DNA from: Aedoeadaptatus nemausensis
GTDB taxonomy: Bacteria > Bacillota > Clostridia > Tissierellales > Peptoniphilaceae
Length of the DNA: 64,000 bases
NCBI RefSeq assembly: GCF_903819165.1
Contig: NZ_CAIJCS010000018.1
Span: 1 to 64,000, forward strand
Direction of reading: 5' to 3'
Shown: positions 27,772 through 36,676 of the stretch, in pieces
How positions within the stretch are numbered: the first letter of the stretch is position 1
Layout: every line of letters begins with the position of its first letter
The notes under the pieces: generated by a model
The model's input: only the letters and a program-made list of their open reading frames with translations
The model's database searches: none
Told to the model about the DNA's origin: nothing
Position numbers and translations under genes: made by a program

Positions 27772-27819
27772 AAAAAGCATCCGATGAACTCCCTTGCGGA
27801 AGAGTCCGGATGCTTTTTG
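27772..27819 (+). terminator. Terminator of the surface protein gene
   Basis: AAAAAGCATCC pairs with GGATGCTTTTT around an inner ACTC/GAGT stem, followed by a short T run. Confidence 0.75.
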
Positions 27820-27831
27820 TGTTGAAATAAA

Positions 27832-27947
27832 ACGGAAGATCGGATCTCAAAAAGATAGCCGAAATTACGATTATCTTTTTGAGATGAAAGTAGTTTAATT
27901 TTAAAACCGATTTGATTTTTGATCACATCTCCTAAAGGATCTTCCGT
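27832..27947. repeat. Nested inverted-repeat element of unknown origin
   Basis: Outer 10-base arms ACGGAAGATC (27832-27841) and GATCTTCCGT (27938-27947) enclose a perfect 14-base inverted repeat, ATCTCAAAAAGATA (27844-27857) and TATCTTTTTGAGAT (27872-27885). No open frame of note lies inside. It sits between the convergent ends of the surface protein and GldA-like genes. It could be a small inverted-repeat mobile element or a structured RNA. The inner hairpin has no T tail, so it is not a standard terminator. Confidence 0.55.
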
Positions 27948-27986
27948 AAGCTATTTAAAAGTTGCCGTTATAGATCCATGAGATAT

Positions 27987-29060
27987 TTATGAGAGACTTT
28001 GTCCAAAACGGTCGGCTTTTAATGCCGCTTCTTTTAAGCGTTTAATGGAAATAACTTGCGGGGAGCGTTTGTATTCGATGGTCTCCGGCACGATGTCCAT
28101 CATGGCGTCTAAATCTTTTTCCTCGAGACCGATGTCGGCGAGGGTTACGGGAAGGCCAATGGATTTGTTGAATTTGGCGATTTTTTCAAGCTCTTCGTCA
28201 TTGCCGGTGTAGGCGTGTAATACGAGGACGCCGAAGGAGACCACTTCGCCGTGAAGGTATTCGCCCTCTCTTTGAATGGCGCAGGAGGTGTCGAAGAAGA
28301 CGTGGGCCAGGGAGGAATTGTAGTAAAAGTCGTCGCGGTTGGTAAGGTTTGAAACATAACCTGTGGAAACGAGGATAGTAAGGGCCACTTCTTCCACGGC
28401 ACGGCTTACGCGATTATTCTTAACATCCTCGAGCCCTTCCTTTCCGTAGCGAAGGAGAGGTTCCTGACAGGTCTTGGCAATGCCGACGCCCAGGCGAGCC
28501 ATATGACTTAAGTCTTCGCCTTCAGATGCAAAGAGGACCTCCGGTTGCTTGCTCAAGCCGTCGCCGACGCCCGCCCAGAAATAAACATCCGGCGCTTCGG
28601 CGATAATGGAGAGATCGATGAAAATATCCGAGGGTGCGTGGGGGAAGGCGTAGCGGAGGACGCTGCCGTCTTTGTTATATACCACGGCGATGGCGGTCAT
28701 GGCCGCGCAGTTGGAGCAGATGGTGGGAAGGGAAATGGCGGGCTTATCGATTTCAAGAGCCACGACCTTTGTCGTGTCGAGGGCCTTACCGCCGCCGATT
28801 CCGAGAAGCACATCGGCATCCAGCACGTCTTCATCTGTGGCTAGACGCTGAATATTCGCCTCCGTACACTCCACACCGTAGATTTTTTCCCCGGTAATGA
28901 CGATACCCTCGTCTTTAAGTGCACGTTCCACCTTGGGCGCTGCGGCGTGCAAGGCCCGCTTGCCCCCGATCAAGACTACTTTTTCGTAGCCTTTTTCTTT
29001 GAGTACCCGGGCGAGATCGGGATAGCCGTCGTTCGATACGTAATAATTTGGCATTAACAT
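27987..29060 (-). CDS. Iron-containing alcohol dehydrogenase family protein, glycerol dehydrogenase-like
   Basis: A 357-residue NAD-linked dehydrogenase of the GldA-like group. VLLGIGGGKALDTTKVVA is the nucleotide-binding motif, and PTICSNCAAMTAIAVVY occupies the place of the GldA PTIASTDAPTSA segment but with clear changes. Metal-ligand histidines are likely in SLAHVFF and LHGEVVSFG. The family oxidises glycerol to dihydroxyacetone or acts on other small alcohols; the altered active-site segment makes the substrate uncertain. The ATG at 29060 follows GGAGG. It stands alone on the minus strand. Confidence 0.8.
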   Translation of the reverse strand: MLMPNYYVSNDGYPDLARVLKEKGYEKVVLIGGKRALHAAAPKVERALKDEGIVITGEKIYGVECTEANIQRLATDEDVLDADVLLGIGGGKALDTTKVVALEIDKPAISLPTICSNCAAMTAIAVVYNKDGSVLRYAFPHAPSDIFIDLSIIAEAPDVYFWAGVGDGLSKQPEVLFASEGEDLSHMARLGVGIAKTCQEPLLRYGKEGLEDVKNNRVSRAVEEVALTILVSTGYVSNLTNRDDFYYNSSLAHVFFDTSCAIQREGEYLHGEVVSFGVLVLHAYTGNDEELEKIAKFNKSIGLPVTLADIGLEEKDLDAMMDIVPETIEYKRSPQVISIKRLKEAALKADRFGQSLS

Positions 29061-29166
29061 ATAATTCCTCCTCTATTGCATATGGATTCCATAGAATGTT
29101 CTACCCGTTACTATACTAAAATGAGTTTCTGCGGACAAGGCGTGGAGGGATTTTTTTCAATTTTCT

Positions 29167-29196
29167 AAAAATAAAAAGCAGGGCTTAACCCTGCTC
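29167..29196 (-). terminator. Terminator of the acyltransferase gene
   Basis: On the minus strand AGCAGGG and CCCTGCT pair around TTAAG and are followed by TTTTTATTTTT. The TAA stop codon of the gene lies in the loop. Confidence 0.75.
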
Positions 29197-31023
29197 TTCA
29201 CCGGCTTGTCGAGGCTCGCCCTTTTTTTGAAAGAGAGCTTTCAGTCCTCGCTTTTTTTCTTCTTGTTTCGGCGCCGGTTTCTTTACTTCTTTTTTCGGCG
29301 GAAGCATATGCTTAGCCACGGTTTGAGCGAACAGATCCATGCCCAGTCCCTTCGGGTGGGTGTGGTCTTTTATAAAGAGCTCTTCGTGTTCTTTGGCGAT
29401 GCTGTACCAATCGATAATGTGAACATTGCTGCGACTTTTCGCCTCTTCTTTAAACTTGTCGTTGACGCTGGCTTCCCAGGGATCGGGAATGGCCGTGGTC
29501 ATCAGAAAGACCGGGTGATCACCGCAATCGTCCAGGAGCTCGTCTAAAACTTTTTGATTGAAGTCGGAATTAGTGCCCAGCTGGATGACGATGGGGGCAT
29601 CGGCGGAAAGGCTCGATAAATCGTAAGAATCCAGAAGCTCTTTGGCGTGGACCATTTGGCGGTTTTTCTTGCCGCTGACGGTGAAGTTCGGGAGCAGATT
29701 CTCGATATTGACCGCCGTCATTTCCGTAATGCTGTCGCCGATCATAATGCCGTCCCGGTTTTCCAGTGTTTTTAAATCTTTGGCGGTGAGTTTCAGTTCG
29801 GGCCATTTTTCGTTGATTTCGCGAATGGGTTCGCTGAGCTCGGCGTTTTTCGCCTCGGCTTTTTGCCTTTCCTCTTCCCTTTTTTGAGCGGCCAGGGCTT
29901 CGAGGCGGGCTCGCTCCATTTCATTTTCTTTGGGGGTAGGAATGAGGATACCGCCGATAATTCCCAAGAGGAGGAAGAGGGCGAGGGAGATCCGGGTAAT
30001 CTGTTTTTTTCGAGGGGTGCCGAAGAGGCGATAGGTTCCCTCTCCCAAGGCGAAGAGCACGGGCATTTGCAAGAGCACCACCAGGTGATAAGAAAGGGCG
30101 GCGTGGGAGAAAAGCTGTTGGAACACGAGCATGACAGGATATTGCCAGAGATAGAGCTCGTAACTTCTCGTGCCGAAATAGCGGAGCACGGGGTTATCCA
30201 GCGCTTTGGCCGCGCGATTGTCGTCCCGTGCTGTAATGAGGAGAAGAAGGCACATGGCGAGGGTAAAGAGGAGCATGCCGCCGAAGTAGAGGAAGCTTCC
30301 CTCTTTAAAGACTAAAAAGCAAAGGAGCATGACGGCGATTAAAAGGGCCGCCAAATTGCTCTTGTTTTTTTGAGGCTTGTTAAAGCTCCCCTTGCAGCCC
30401 ATCATGCCGGCCAGGGCGCCGACGGCAAAGGAGAAAAAACGCGTGTCCGTGCCGTAATAAATGCGAGTGGCATCGTCCATAAAGGGCTTCATTCCCGTCA
30501 TAAGGAAGAGGGACAAAATGCCCGTAACGGCCAGGGAAAGGGCGAATTTTTCGCGATGATCGCCGAAGAATTTCCTCAAAATTGCCCAGATGAGATAAAA
30601 CTGAATTTGAGCGGAAAGTGCCCAGAAATGGGTAAAGGGCAAAAATTTTCCGTGGAGATCGAAATAGGAAAGCCCTCTGAAGATCTGCTGCCAGTTGTTG
30701 ACGCCGAGAACGGCCGCAATGCCGGAGTAGAGGACGTCGTGGAAATCTTCTCTAAAGAATAGGGCGGCGAAGATGAGGGTAATGGTCACCACGAATAATA
30801 AGGGCGGCGTTAATTTTATGTATTGTTTTTTAAACTTTTGAAGAGGGTCGCCTTTTGAGCCTGTCAAATGTTGCACCATTAAAAGGTAGCCGGAGAGCAC
30901 AAAAAAGATGACTACGCCGAGGTAGCCGCCGCGAATAATATGCGGGTAAAGATGGTATAAGATCACACCCCAAAGGGCCAGGGCGCGAAGGCCGGTAAAT
31001 GAACGAATTTCTCGCGATTGCAT
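29185..31023 (-). CDS. OatA-like membrane acyltransferase with C-terminal SGNH domain
   Basis: A 612-residue protein joining an acyltransferase-3 membrane domain (about ten helices, residues 1-370) to an extracellular SGNH hydrolase-like domain. RSFTGLRALALWGVILYH and the HFWALSAQIQFYLIWA segment mark the first; GIMIGDSITE, VIQLGTNSD and the DHTHPKG pair mark the second. OatA-type enzymes O-acetylate peptidoglycan and give lysozyme resistance; others modify teichoic acids or polysaccharides. I chose the start at 31023 (MQSREIRSF), with GGGAG at good distance, because an upstream in-frame ATG at 31062 lies within a hairpin. The C-terminal tail is rich in lysine and glutamate. Confidence 0.87.
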   Translation of the reverse strand: MQSREIRSFTGLRALALWGVILYHLYPHIIRGGYLGVVIFFVLSGYLLMVQHLTGSKGDPLQKFKKQYIKLTPPLLFVVTITLIFAALFFREDFHDVLYSGIAAVLGVNNWQQIFRGLSYFDLHGKFLPFTHFWALSAQIQFYLIWAILRKFFGDHREKFALSLAVTGILSLFLMTGMKPFMDDATRIYYGTDTRFFSFAVGALAGMMGCKGSFNKPQKNKSNLAALLIAVMLLCFLVFKEGSFLYFGGMLLFTLAMCLLLLITARDDNRAAKALDNPVLRYFGTRSYELYLWQYPVMLVFQQLFSHAALSYHLVVLLQMPVLFALGEGTYRLFGTPRKKQITRISLALFLLLGIIGGILIPTPKENEMERARLEALAAQKREEERQKAEAKNAELSEPIREINEKWPELKLTAKDLKTLENRDGIMIGDSITEMTAVNIENLLPNFTVSGKKNRQMVHAKELLDSYDLSSLSADAPIVIQLGTNSDFNQKVLDELLDDCGDHPVFLMTTAIPDPWEASVNDKFKEEAKSRSNVHIIDWYSIAKEHEELFIKDHTHPKGLGMDLFAQTVAKHMLPPKKEVKKPAPKQEEKKRGLKALFQKKGEPRQAGEEQG

Positions 31024-31039
31024 AAGATCAACTCCCAAT

Positions 31040-31065
31040 AAAAAGAATGGTCTTTCGACCATTCT
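31040..31065 (-). terminator. Terminator after the YkvI-like gene
   Basis: On the minus strand AGAATGGTC-GAAA-GACCATTCT is followed by TTTTA. It lies 55 bases downstream of the transporter stop and directly upstream of the acyltransferase gene, so it could also act as a leader hairpin for the latter. Confidence 0.6.
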
Positions 31066-31119
31066 AAGTATAACATATTGTTAATAAAAGCACGTCCCTA
31101 TAAGTTGTTTCGGTAAAAT

Positions 31120-32298
31120 TTATCGAGCGAGTTGATCCCTTTTGTGGATGTTTTTATATCCTAAGATCCAGAGGGGCAGAATAATAAGTGCCCAGTTGAA
31201 AATGCCCAAGTATTTGTACGCATTTTGAACGATCCACATCAGGCCGAGAGTGGAAACCAAATAGCAGACGATCAGGGATACGACGGCGATAATGGCTTTC
31301 TTTTTGACGTGATTGGTTTCGTTTTTCATAACGTGAGGTTCGACGCGGGTCACGATGCCGAAGATAAAGCCGACGGCGGTGGTGATCAGTGCGAGGAACA
31401 GAAGGATGGGATACAAAACTTGTAAGACGGAGATGTTCAATTGATTGACCACGGCGATGGTGGGAAGGGCGCGAGTAGCTTCATCCAGATAAATATCCGG
31501 CATTTGAGAGAAGATCAAGAGGCAAATGCCCACGAGCATGATGATGTTCATGATGCAGCCGATGATCATGGCGCCTTTGGATTCTTCTTTATACTTGCCG
31601 CCTCTAAAGGATGCGGTAATGCCGCCGATGGCACTGATTTGGAAACCGGCATAGGTCAGCGCCCATAAGAGGGAGTTGAAAAAATTGCCGTGAACCGTTT
31701 CATCGGAAGTGGAGATGCCCCATTTCGTTGCCTTGGGATTCACATAACCTTCTTTGAAGAGACGGGCGATGTCGGGGCCGAATTTAATCAGACCGGCGAC
31801 GATTACGATAGACATAATAGCTAAGATTAAAATCGTCATAATGGTAGCATTTTTTCTGACGAGCTCTTCACCGAAGATAACGAGTAAGGTGACGATGGCG
31901 AGCATAATGACCGATCCCAGGAGAACGGGAATGCCCAGGTATTGATTGGCTAAAAGACCTCCCGATGCGAGGGTGGCGGCGGAGGCGGCGATGGTGGTAA
32001 TAATAACGCTCACATCCATTGCGGGAGTAAGCACCTTGGAATACTTTCCGTAGGCTTCTTTAGACCATGCGTCGTAGCCCCATTTGTCTGTTTGACGTGC
32101 GGTTTCCAAACCGACGTAGTAAGTAATGGCGATCAAAATAAAAGTAAGGATCGGCATCAAGGCACCGAACCAACCGTGGTTGGCGAAGAATTGGAGTTCT
32201 TGCGTACCGGAAGCAAAGCCGGCTCCGCAGTGGGTAGAAAACCAAACGGTGGCGACGCCGAAACTGATGGAAGTAATGTACTTATTATCGTTTTTCAC
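31120..32298 (-). CDS. YkvI-like membrane transporter
   Basis: A 392-residue protein with about eleven membrane helices. The opening SISFGVATVWFSTHCGAGF and ASGTQELQFFANHGWFG match the YkvI family, which belongs to the APC superfamily and resembles branched-chain amino acid or sodium-linked carriers. No substrate is established for the family. The start is GTG at 32298 with GGAGG six bases upstream. Confidence 0.8.
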   Translation of the reverse strand: MKNDNKYITSISFGVATVWFSTHCGAGFASGTQELQFFANHGWFGALMPILTFILIAITYYVGLETARQTDKWGYDAWSKEAYGKYSKVLTPAMDVSVIITTIAASAATLASGGLLANQYLGIPVLLGSVIMLAIVTLLVIFGEELVRKNATIMTILILAIMSIVIVAGLIKFGPDIARLFKEGYVNPKATKWGISTSDETVHGNFFNSLLWALTYAGFQISAIGGITASFRGGKYKEESKGAMIIGCIMNIIMLVGICLLIFSQMPDIYLDEATRALPTIAVVNQLNISVLQVLYPILLFLALITTAVGFIFGIVTRVEPHVMKNETNHVKKKAIIAVVSLIVCYLVSTLGLMWIVQNAYKYLGIFNWALIILPLWILGYKNIHKRDQLAR

Positions 32299-32399
32299 GA
32301 TGAGCCTCCAATCTCGGAACGAACTTTGTATTTAATGTATCACACTAAAGAGCTATTTAAAAGTACCGCATAGAAAATAATTTTTAAATAATAAAAATC

Positions 32400-33350
32400 C
32401 TAGAGATAATCCTTTCTCTTTAAATAAAAATACATCAGGACGATAACCGCCGTGGTCAAACCCAAAAGCCACCAAAAGGCGTAGGGACCTTCGGAAAGGG
32501 GAAGGGATGTGTTCATGCCCCAGAAGCCGCCGATAATGGTAGGGACGGTAAGGAGGATGGTAATGGAGGTGAGGGTCTTCATGACGTCGTTTAAATTATT
32601 TCCCACGAGGCTCGAATAGAGATCGGAGAGTTTTTCTACCGTTACCGACGCTTCCTTCACCATAACCTGGGCCTGGGTGCTTTCGATCTTTAAATCGTTG
32701 AGCAGTTGATTGCGGGCCGGGGAGCTGTTCAAAACCTCCAGGTCGAAGAGGGCGTGGAGGACTGGCTCGTTGTTTTCCGTGGCCATGGAGAAGCGGATCA
32801 GGCTTCTGGAAAGACTGATGATTTCGCGAATGGTTTCGCTCTTGGTGGAGCGGGCGATGTCCTTTTCCAAGCGTTCAATGCGGGCGTTAATGCTCTTCGT
32901 ATGATCGATATAGGATTTACAAATATGGTAGGCTAAATCCACGAGAATTTTTTCCTTGGGAAAGCTTTCGTCTTCGATCAGGCGATGGCCCTTTCCCTTT
33001 AAGAAATCGGCAAAGCTTTGATCGTTATAGTATTTTACCGTGATGATCAATTCCTCGGTATTGATCATGGCGATGGGTCGGGTTTCGTAAACTCCCTCCT
33101 CCACCTCCACGGGATAGCGCAAAATAAACAAATCATATTCGGAACGGTAGCGGCCCTCGCTTCTCGCCACTTCGCTCGGGTCGGCGACGGAGGAGAGAAT
33201 GGCCTCGGGAACATTATATTCCCCCGATAAGAAGCGAATCTCCTCTTCCGTGGGATTGATCAGATGAATCCAACGACAATCCTCTTTCTTCGAGGCATGC
33301 TCGCCGGATAAATAATATTTTTGGTCGCGATGATGAACATAATATTTCAT
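32400..33350 (-). CDS. corA: CorA family divalent cation transporter
   Basis: A 316-residue protein with a large cytoplasmic domain and two C-terminal membrane helices. The pore signature is visible in IGGFWGMNTSLP (GMN), followed by the final helix and the basic tail KRKDYL. CorA proteins form pentamers that admit magnesium, cobalt or nickel. The ATG at 33350 follows GGAGG. It is a second magnesium-related gene in the window, besides the MgtC-like gene. Confidence 0.92.
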   Translation of the reverse strand: MKYYVHHRDQKYYLSGEHASKKEDCRWIHLINPTEEEIRFLSGEYNVPEAILSSVADPSEVARSEGRYRSEYDLFILRYPVEVEEGVYETRPIAMINTEELIITVKYYNDQSFADFLKGKGHRLIEDESFPKEKILVDLAYHICKSYIDHTKSINARIERLEKDIARSTKSETIREIISLSRSLIRFSMATENNEPVLHALFDLEVLNSSPARNQLLNDLKIESTQAQVMVKEASVTVEKLSDLYSSLVGNNLNDVMKTLTSITILLTVPTIIGGFWGMNTSLPLSEGPYAFWWLLGLTTAVIVLMYFYLKRKDYL

Positions 33351-33417
33351 AGAAATTCCTCCGGAATATAAAGTGACGATGTATTTATGGAATTAGACTC
33401 TCTTTTTTAGATCGATT

Positions 33418-33426
33418 TGGTATAAT
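33418..33426 (+). promoter_or_regulatory. Extended -10 promoter of the symporter gene
   Basis: TGG followed by a consensus TATAAT lies about 40 bases before the ATG; AGGAGG precedes the start. No -35 is apparent. Confidence 0.55.
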
Positions 33427-33466
33427 AGATCCAAGATATTTTACTTTACCCTATTAGGAGGTTATC

Positions 33467-34708
33467 ATGACAAACAAAAAGGCCTTTACCCTCGGTCTGA
33501 TCCCTAAACTTATTATAGCGATCATCCTGGGTACTGTCGTCGGTTTATATTGCCCTGAAGTGGTGACCAAGATTGCCGTCACCTTCTCCGGTATTTTCGG
33601 GAAGTTTTTAAACTTCGTCATCCCCCTTATGATCATCGCCTTTGTCGCCAAAGGTATCGCCGATTTATCGGAAGGGGCGGGAAAACTTCTCCTCGTTACC
33701 GTAGGCATTGCCTATGCGTCCACTCTCATCGCGGGGAGCCTTTCCTACGGAATGGCCCATTCCATTTTCCCTCGCTTTATTTCTGCGGACATGGTGCAAA
33801 AAATTCAGCAAGCATCTGAAAAAACCCTGGAGCCCTTCTTCGAGCTCCCCTTAAATCCCGCCATCGAAGTAACGGGCGCCCTCGTTCTCGCCTTTATGGT
33901 CGGCCTTTGCGTCTCCCTTATGCGCACAAAGAAAAGCGGCGAGTATTTCTACGGCCTGATTAACGAATTTAACGAAATGATCAATATGGTATTGGCAAAA
34001 GCTATTATTCCTTTACTTCCCTTCTTTATTTTCGGAAACTTCGCCAATATGGCCTACTCCGGCAGTGTATTTGCCATTTTATCTATTTTCATTCGCATCT
34101 TCGGTTGCATTCTCGTCCTGCACATTCTTTACGTCTTTACGATGTTTGTCGTAGCGGGAGGCTTAACCGGTCGCAATCCGGCGAAGACCTTCGTAAAAAT
34201 GATTCCCGCATACCTTACGGCAGTGGGTACCCAATCCTCTGCGGCCACCATTCCCGTAAACGTGGAATGTAACCGCCAAATGGGCGTTACCCGTCAAATT
34301 CGTGAATTCGTCATCCCCTTATCGGCGACGGTTCACTTGCCGGGTTCCATGATTACGCTCACGGCTTGCGTCTACACCCTGCTCTTTATGTACGACATGC
34401 CCCATAGCTACGGATTGATTATTCAATTTATCGCTATTTTAGGTATCGCCATGGTAGCTGCACCCGGTGCACCGGGCGGCGCGGTAATGAGTGCTTTGCC
34501 CTTCCTACCCGTGGTGGGCGTGGCGTCGGATTCACCCTTGGCTACGATTTTAATTTCCCTCTATCTGACCCAAGACTCCTTCGGTACGGCGGCTAACGTA
34601 GCCGGCGACAACGCGGTCTCCATGCTCGTAGAACGCTTCTACTACAAGCGCATCTTAAAACGTCCTAAGACGAAAGAAGATGAAATCGAAGCCATGCAAG
34701 ACGCTTAG
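33467..34708 (+). CDS. Dicarboxylate/amino acid:cation symporter (DAACS family)
   Basis: A 413-residue membrane protein of the glutamate/aspartate/serine carrier family. The serine-containing re-entrant loop is seen as GTQSSAATIPVNV, and the C-terminal substrate and cation site as DSFGTAANVAGDNAVSMLVER. Family members move glutamate, aspartate, serine or C4-dicarboxylates with sodium or protons; sequence alone does not say which. It has its own promoter and a bidirectional terminator shared with rubrerythrin. Confidence 0.9.
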   Translation: MTNKKAFTLGLIPKLIIAIILGTVVGLYCPEVVTKIAVTFSGIFGKFLNFVIPLMIIAFVAKGIADLSEGAGKLLLVTVGIAYASTLIAGSLSYGMAHSIFPRFISADMVQKIQQASEKTLEPFFELPLNPAIEVTGALVLAFMVGLCVSLMRTKKSGEYFYGLINEFNEMINMVLAKAIIPLLPFFIFGNFANMAYSGSVFAILSIFIRIFGCILVLHILYVFTMFVVAGGLTGRNPAKTFVKMIPAYLTAVGTQSSAATIPVNVECNRQMGVTRQIREFVIPLSATVHLPGSMITLTACVYTLLFMYDMPHSYGLIIQFIAILGIAMVAAPGAPGGAVMSALPFLPVVGVASDSPLATILISLYLTQDSFGTAANVAGDNAVSMLVERFYYKRILKRPKTKEDEIEAMQDA

Positions 34709-34735
34709 AAAGACATTGCAGTAAAATATCATCAC

Positions 34736-34767
34736 AAAAAAAGCGAGCATGCGCTCGCTTTTTTTAT
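34736..34767. terminator. Bidirectional terminator between the symporter and rubrerythrin genes
   Basis: GCGAGC-ATGC-GCTCGC is flanked by seven A and seven T bases, serving both convergent genes. Confidence 0.85.
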
Positions 34768-34781
34768 GTGCAGATTTAATT

Positions 34782-35363
34782 TTAGTAGTTTTCGACGAAA
34801 AGTTCGAACCATTTTTGGGGATGGTGGCAAGCCGGGCATTCTTCGGGAGCGGTTTTGCCTTCGTGGATATAACCGCAGTTGTTACATTTCCAAAGAACCA
34901 CTTCGTCGCGTTCGAAAAGTTTGCCTTTTTCTACATTTTCGAGAAGTTTTAGGTAGCGGTCTCTATGAGCTTCTTCTACTTCGCCGATTTCGATCCAGTC
35001 GCTTGCGATGTCTTCGAATCCTTCTTCTTTTGCGATTTTGGCGAAGTCGGGATACATGTTGCTGGCTTCTTCGTTTTCGCCTTCGGCAGCGGCTTTAAGA
35101 TTGCTCGCGGTGTCGCCTAAGGATACGGGGTAATCCCAGTCGACATTGATTTCCGAATCGTTTACATCTTTTACAAGATGTTTGTAGAAACGTTTTGCGT
35201 GTTCTCTTTCATTGCGAGCCGTTTCTTCAAAAATGTTTTTGATTTGAACGGATGCATCCTTGTCTGCTTGCTTTGCGTACATGGTGTAGCGCATGCTGGC
35301 TTGGCATTCTCCTGCGAAAGAGATAAGTAAGTTTTTTTCTGTTTTTGTACCTTTTAATGACAT
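34782..35363 (-). CDS. rbr: Rubrerythrin
   Basis: A 193-residue rubrerythrin with a ferritin-like di-iron domain (FAGECQASMRY, ETARNEREHAKRFY, EEVEEAHRDRY-type ligands) and a C-terminal rubredoxin-like iron site (CNNCGYIHEG...CPACHHPQKWF). It reduces hydrogen peroxide in the cytoplasm of anaerobes using electrons from a rubredoxin or NADH system. The start follows AGGAGGC, and the gene has an extended -10 promoter on the minus strand. Both metal sites are complete. Confidence 0.95.
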   Translation of the reverse strand: MSLKGTKTEKNLLISFAGECQASMRYTMYAKQADKDASVQIKNIFEETARNEREHAKRFYKHLVKDVNDSEINVDWDYPVSLGDTASNLKAAAEGENEEASNMYPDFAKIAKEEGFEDIASDWIEIGEVEEAHRDRYLKLLENVEKGKLFERDEVVLWKCNNCGYIHEGKTAPEECPACHHPQKWFELFVENY

Positions 35364-35405
35364 ACAATGCCTCCTATAATCTACAATTCTGTCTTGACAC
35401 TATCA

Positions 35406-35414
35406 ATTATACCA
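35406..35414 (-). promoter_or_regulatory. Extended -10 promoter of rubrerythrin
   Basis: On the minus strand TGG precedes TATAAT, about 45 bases before the rbr ATG. No PerR-type box was recognised nearby. Confidence 0.45.
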
Positions 35415-35455
35415 TTGGGCTCTCCTTTTGAAACGTTTTTAATTATATAACCACG

Positions 35456-35464
35456 TGATATACT
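35456..35464 (+). promoter_or_regulatory. Extended -10 promoter of the class V aminotransferase gene
   Basis: TGA plus TATACT is found 47 bases before the ATG at 35512; AAGGAG precedes the start. Confidence 0.4.
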
Positions 35465-35511
35465 GAATAGTAGGAAATAAACCCAATGATTCATAAAAAA
35501 GGAGTATCGCC

Positions 35512-36627
35512 ATGAGAATTTTATGTGCCGGACCTACCACCATCACCCCCGAAGTGGAAAGGGTCATGCAAGGCATCGTTACCAATCCCGATTTAGATCC
35601 GGCCTATGAAACTTTTCACCGAAATGTAGAAAAGAGGCTTTCCCGCGTCGTAAAGACCGATCGCCCGACGGTCATCGTCCTCGGCGAGGGTATGATCGTC
35701 CTCGAGGGAAGTGTCTGTTCTCTAATGGAAAAAGGAGAGCGGGTCCTCGTCATGACCAATGGCGTCTTCGGCGCGGGCTTTGCCGATTATGTCAACTTCT
35801 TCGGCGGCGAAGCCGTGATCTATGAAGGGGATCATCGCCACGGATTCGACATCGACGAGCTGAAAGAGTTTTTGGAAAAAGATTCCGATTTCGCCATCGC
35901 CACCATGGTGCACTGCGAAACCCCCTCGGGTCTTACCAATGATGTAAAGAGTATTTGCAATCTCTTAAAGGAATACGGGATTCTCTCCATTGTAGACGCC
36001 GTGTCTTCTTTCGGCGGCGAGGCTATCGATTTCGACGCTTACGGCGTGGACCTTATGCTCTCCGGTTCGCAAAAATGTCTCTCCGCTCCCACGGGCCTTT
36101 CCATGGTGACTATTTCCGAGGCCGCGGAAGAGAAGATGCGCAATCGGAAGGAGCCCATCCCCAGTTATTATATGAATCTCTTAAATTACATGAGCGGTGC
36201 GGAAGATTTCGCCTTCCCCTACACCATGAGTGAGCACTTGACCTACGCTCTCGATAAGGCCCTGGATCTTTGGGAATCCAGGGATTCCGTAAAGCTTCAC
36301 GCCCGTTACGGGAAGGTCACCCGGGAACTCTTTACGGAGGAAGGCTTCGAGCTCTATCCGAAGGATTCCTTTGCCGACACGGTAACCGCCGTCGTCGTGC
36401 CCGAGGGAATGACGGCCACGGATATTTTAAACCGGGCCCGTGAAAAGGGCGTCTTTATTTCAAAAGGCGTAGGTCCCTTACACGATCAGATTATTCGCAT
36501 CGGCCACATGGGCGCCAATATCGACAGGGAAAATTTCCGCGTGCTCTTTCAGGTTCTCGACGAGGTCTTCCACGACCTGGGCAGGGAAACGGAATTTTCT
36601 CGCCGCTTCCAATCGGCGAATTTGTAG
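35512..36627 (+). CDS. Class V aminotransferase (alanine-glyoxylate / serine-pyruvate type)
   Basis: A 371-residue PLP enzyme. CAGPTTITPEV at the N-terminus, VHCETPSGL, the Asp in SIVDAVSSFGG and the PLP lysine in SGSQKCLSAPTGL are the marks of the alanine-glyoxylate/serine-pyruvate/phosphonate aminotransferase group. Members interconvert small amino and keto acids such as serine, alanine, glyoxylate or 2-aminoethylphosphonate. No phosphonate genes are nearby. Its substrate is not clear from sequence. Confidence 0.88.
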   Translation: MRILCAGPTTITPEVERVMQGIVTNPDLDPAYETFHRNVEKRLSRVVKTDRPTVIVLGEGMIVLEGSVCSLMEKGERVLVMTNGVFGAGFADYVNFFGGEAVIYEGDHRHGFDIDELKEFLEKDSDFAIATMVHCETPSGLTNDVKSICNLLKEYGILSIVDAVSSFGGEAIDFDAYGVDLMLSGSQKCLSAPTGLSMVTISEAAEEKMRNRKEPIPSYYMNLLNYMSGAEDFAFPYTMSEHLTYALDKALDLWESRDSVKLHARYGKVTRELFTEEGFELYPKDSFADTVTAVVVPEGMTATDILNRAREKGVFISKGVGPLHDQIIRIGHMGANIDRENFRVLFQVLDEVFHDLGRETEFSRRFQSANL

Positions 36628-36676
36628 GAGAGAGGAGCCCTCAGCTATGATATACTAGGGGAAAGGGGGAGATCTT

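Noticed and set aside
31024-31062. Upstream ATG of the OatA-like gene at 31062
   Set aside because: It lies inside a hairpin that is probably the terminator of the preceding gene, and the downstream ATG at 31023 has a proper ribosome binding site and the family N-terminus.
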